Shown: piece after piece, positions 63,747 to 64,000 of the stretch
Numbering within the stretch: the stretch's first letter is position 1
How the letters are laid out: every line of letters starts with the position of its first letter
DNA from: PALSA-1353 sp050012375
Lineage (GTDB): Bacteria; Planctomycetota; Phycisphaerae; Tepidisphaerales; Tepidisphaeraceae
Direction: 5' to 3'
DNA: 64,000 bases
Assembly (NCBI GenBank): GCA_050012375.1
Contig: JBEKHH010000005.1
Span: 73,119 to 137,118, forward strand
The notes under the pieces: model-generated
Database searches by the model: none
What the model saw: the letters and a program-made list of their open reading frames with translations, nothing else
What the model was told of the DNA's origin: nothing
Made by a program: the position numbers and the translations under genes

Positions 63747-63835
63747 CCGCGAAGACGCGAAGGCCGCGAAGACAGCCGCCAAGAAATGCCGGAGAGAGAA
63801 TTGGACCGCAGAGACGCAGAGCGCGCAGAGACGGA
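63747..63835. repeat. Half-copies of intergenic palindromic repeats
   Basis: accgcgaagacgcgaaggcc and gcgaagac (63750-63777) and ggaccgcagagacgcagagc and gcgcagagacgg (63803-63834) are single arms of the cgaagacg and cgcagag repeat types. The complementary arms are missing here. The second type matches the full palindrome at 53410-53521. Confidence 0.65.
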
Positions 63836-63923
63836 CGCAGTCAAATCGGATTTGAACTCATTATTTTGAATTCCTCTGCATTGCAAAGCTGTGGCATCTT
63901 GTTTTTTTGGCAAGGTTCAGTGG

Positions 63924-64000
63924 TCATGCGGCAAGTTTGGTTACGTCGGCCTCGCGAAGAATCAACGCGGCGCTCATCGTCTTGTGCCCCTGGGAAGTTA
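63924..64000 (-). CDS. C-terminal end of a gene continuing off the right edge
   Basis: On the minus strand one frame reads TSQGHKTMSAALILREADVT then KLAA and a stop at 63924-63926. The residue pattern looks coding and reminiscent of transposase tails, but only 25 codons are visible and the family cannot be named. Confidence 0.4.
   Translation of the reverse strand, partial: TSQGHKTMSAALILREADVTKLAA

Overview
The window looks like chromosomal DNA of a planctomycete, most likely of the Phycisphaerae type (inference from gene content, not from a tree). The reasons are a 23S-5S rRNA unit with no 16S gene beside it, an LEPR-like sequence near the N-terminus of a large exported protein, N-terminal zinc-ribbon membrane proteins, type II secretion/pilus parts, and GC-rich DNA with many small intergenic palindromes. 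The left half is almost a single run of rightward genes. The right half is mixed in strand and ends with the rRNA unit on the minus strand.

Layout: 1-6.1 kb has the end of an HUH transposase gene, a short complex I block (nuoG-nuoH-nuoI), a YXWXXGY-type lipoprotein, a small conserved protein, and an HUH-like transposase relative next to a REP-like palindrome pair. 6.3-8.2 kb is rpsB-tsf. 8.2-12.7 kb has a coiled-coil exported protein, a zinc-ribbon membrane protein, a pseudopilin-gspF pair and a dienelactone hydrolase. 12.8-20.3 kb has an OpgC-like membrane protein, ribF, three TPR-type proteins and a DUF502 protein. 20.3-25.8 kb is a regulatory PTS block (hpf-ptsN-ptsH-ptsI) followed by an RNase E/G. 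25.9-28.3 kb is a large DUF2231/heavy-metal-binding membrane protein.

28.3-30.9 kb is gene-poor and repeat-rich (DUF2294 protein, aldo/keto reductase). Close to here the + strand changes from C-rich to G-rich on genes of either orientation. 30.9-39.6 kb has a large pectate-lyase-fold/Ig-repeat surface protein, two glycosyltransferases, an acyltransferase, a TPR-YggX fusion and an RNase HI with a zinc tail. 39.9-46.7 kb has aroK, a prepilin peptidase, hisH, a SCO1/DUF420/ABC-2 permease block, a pseudouridine synthase and an alpha/beta hydrolase. 46.8-51.1 kb is a reduced division/cell-wall cluster (rsmH, a LysM protein, an ftsL-like gene, a PBP2/3 transpeptidase). 51.1-58.8 kb has queA, small proteins, a XerC/D recombinase with an extra Cys-rich N-terminus, an MGMT-like protein, a MerR regulator, a UvrC-like protein that has lost its nuclease signature, purE, an rfbC-like gene and a small zinc protein.

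58.9-62.7 kb is the 5S-23S unit on the minus strand with its own promoter, boxA-like site, processing stems and terminator. After it come a DUF6065-like gene and the end of an unidentified gene.

The most unusual features are the dispersed palindromes. At least eight sequence types sit between genes, at gene ends and even inside the 23S gene. Others are the isolated 23S-5S unit with layered processing stems, the transposase relative without its HUH histidines, and the compositional switch near 29 kb. All coordinates and motifs were read by eye; no database search was run.
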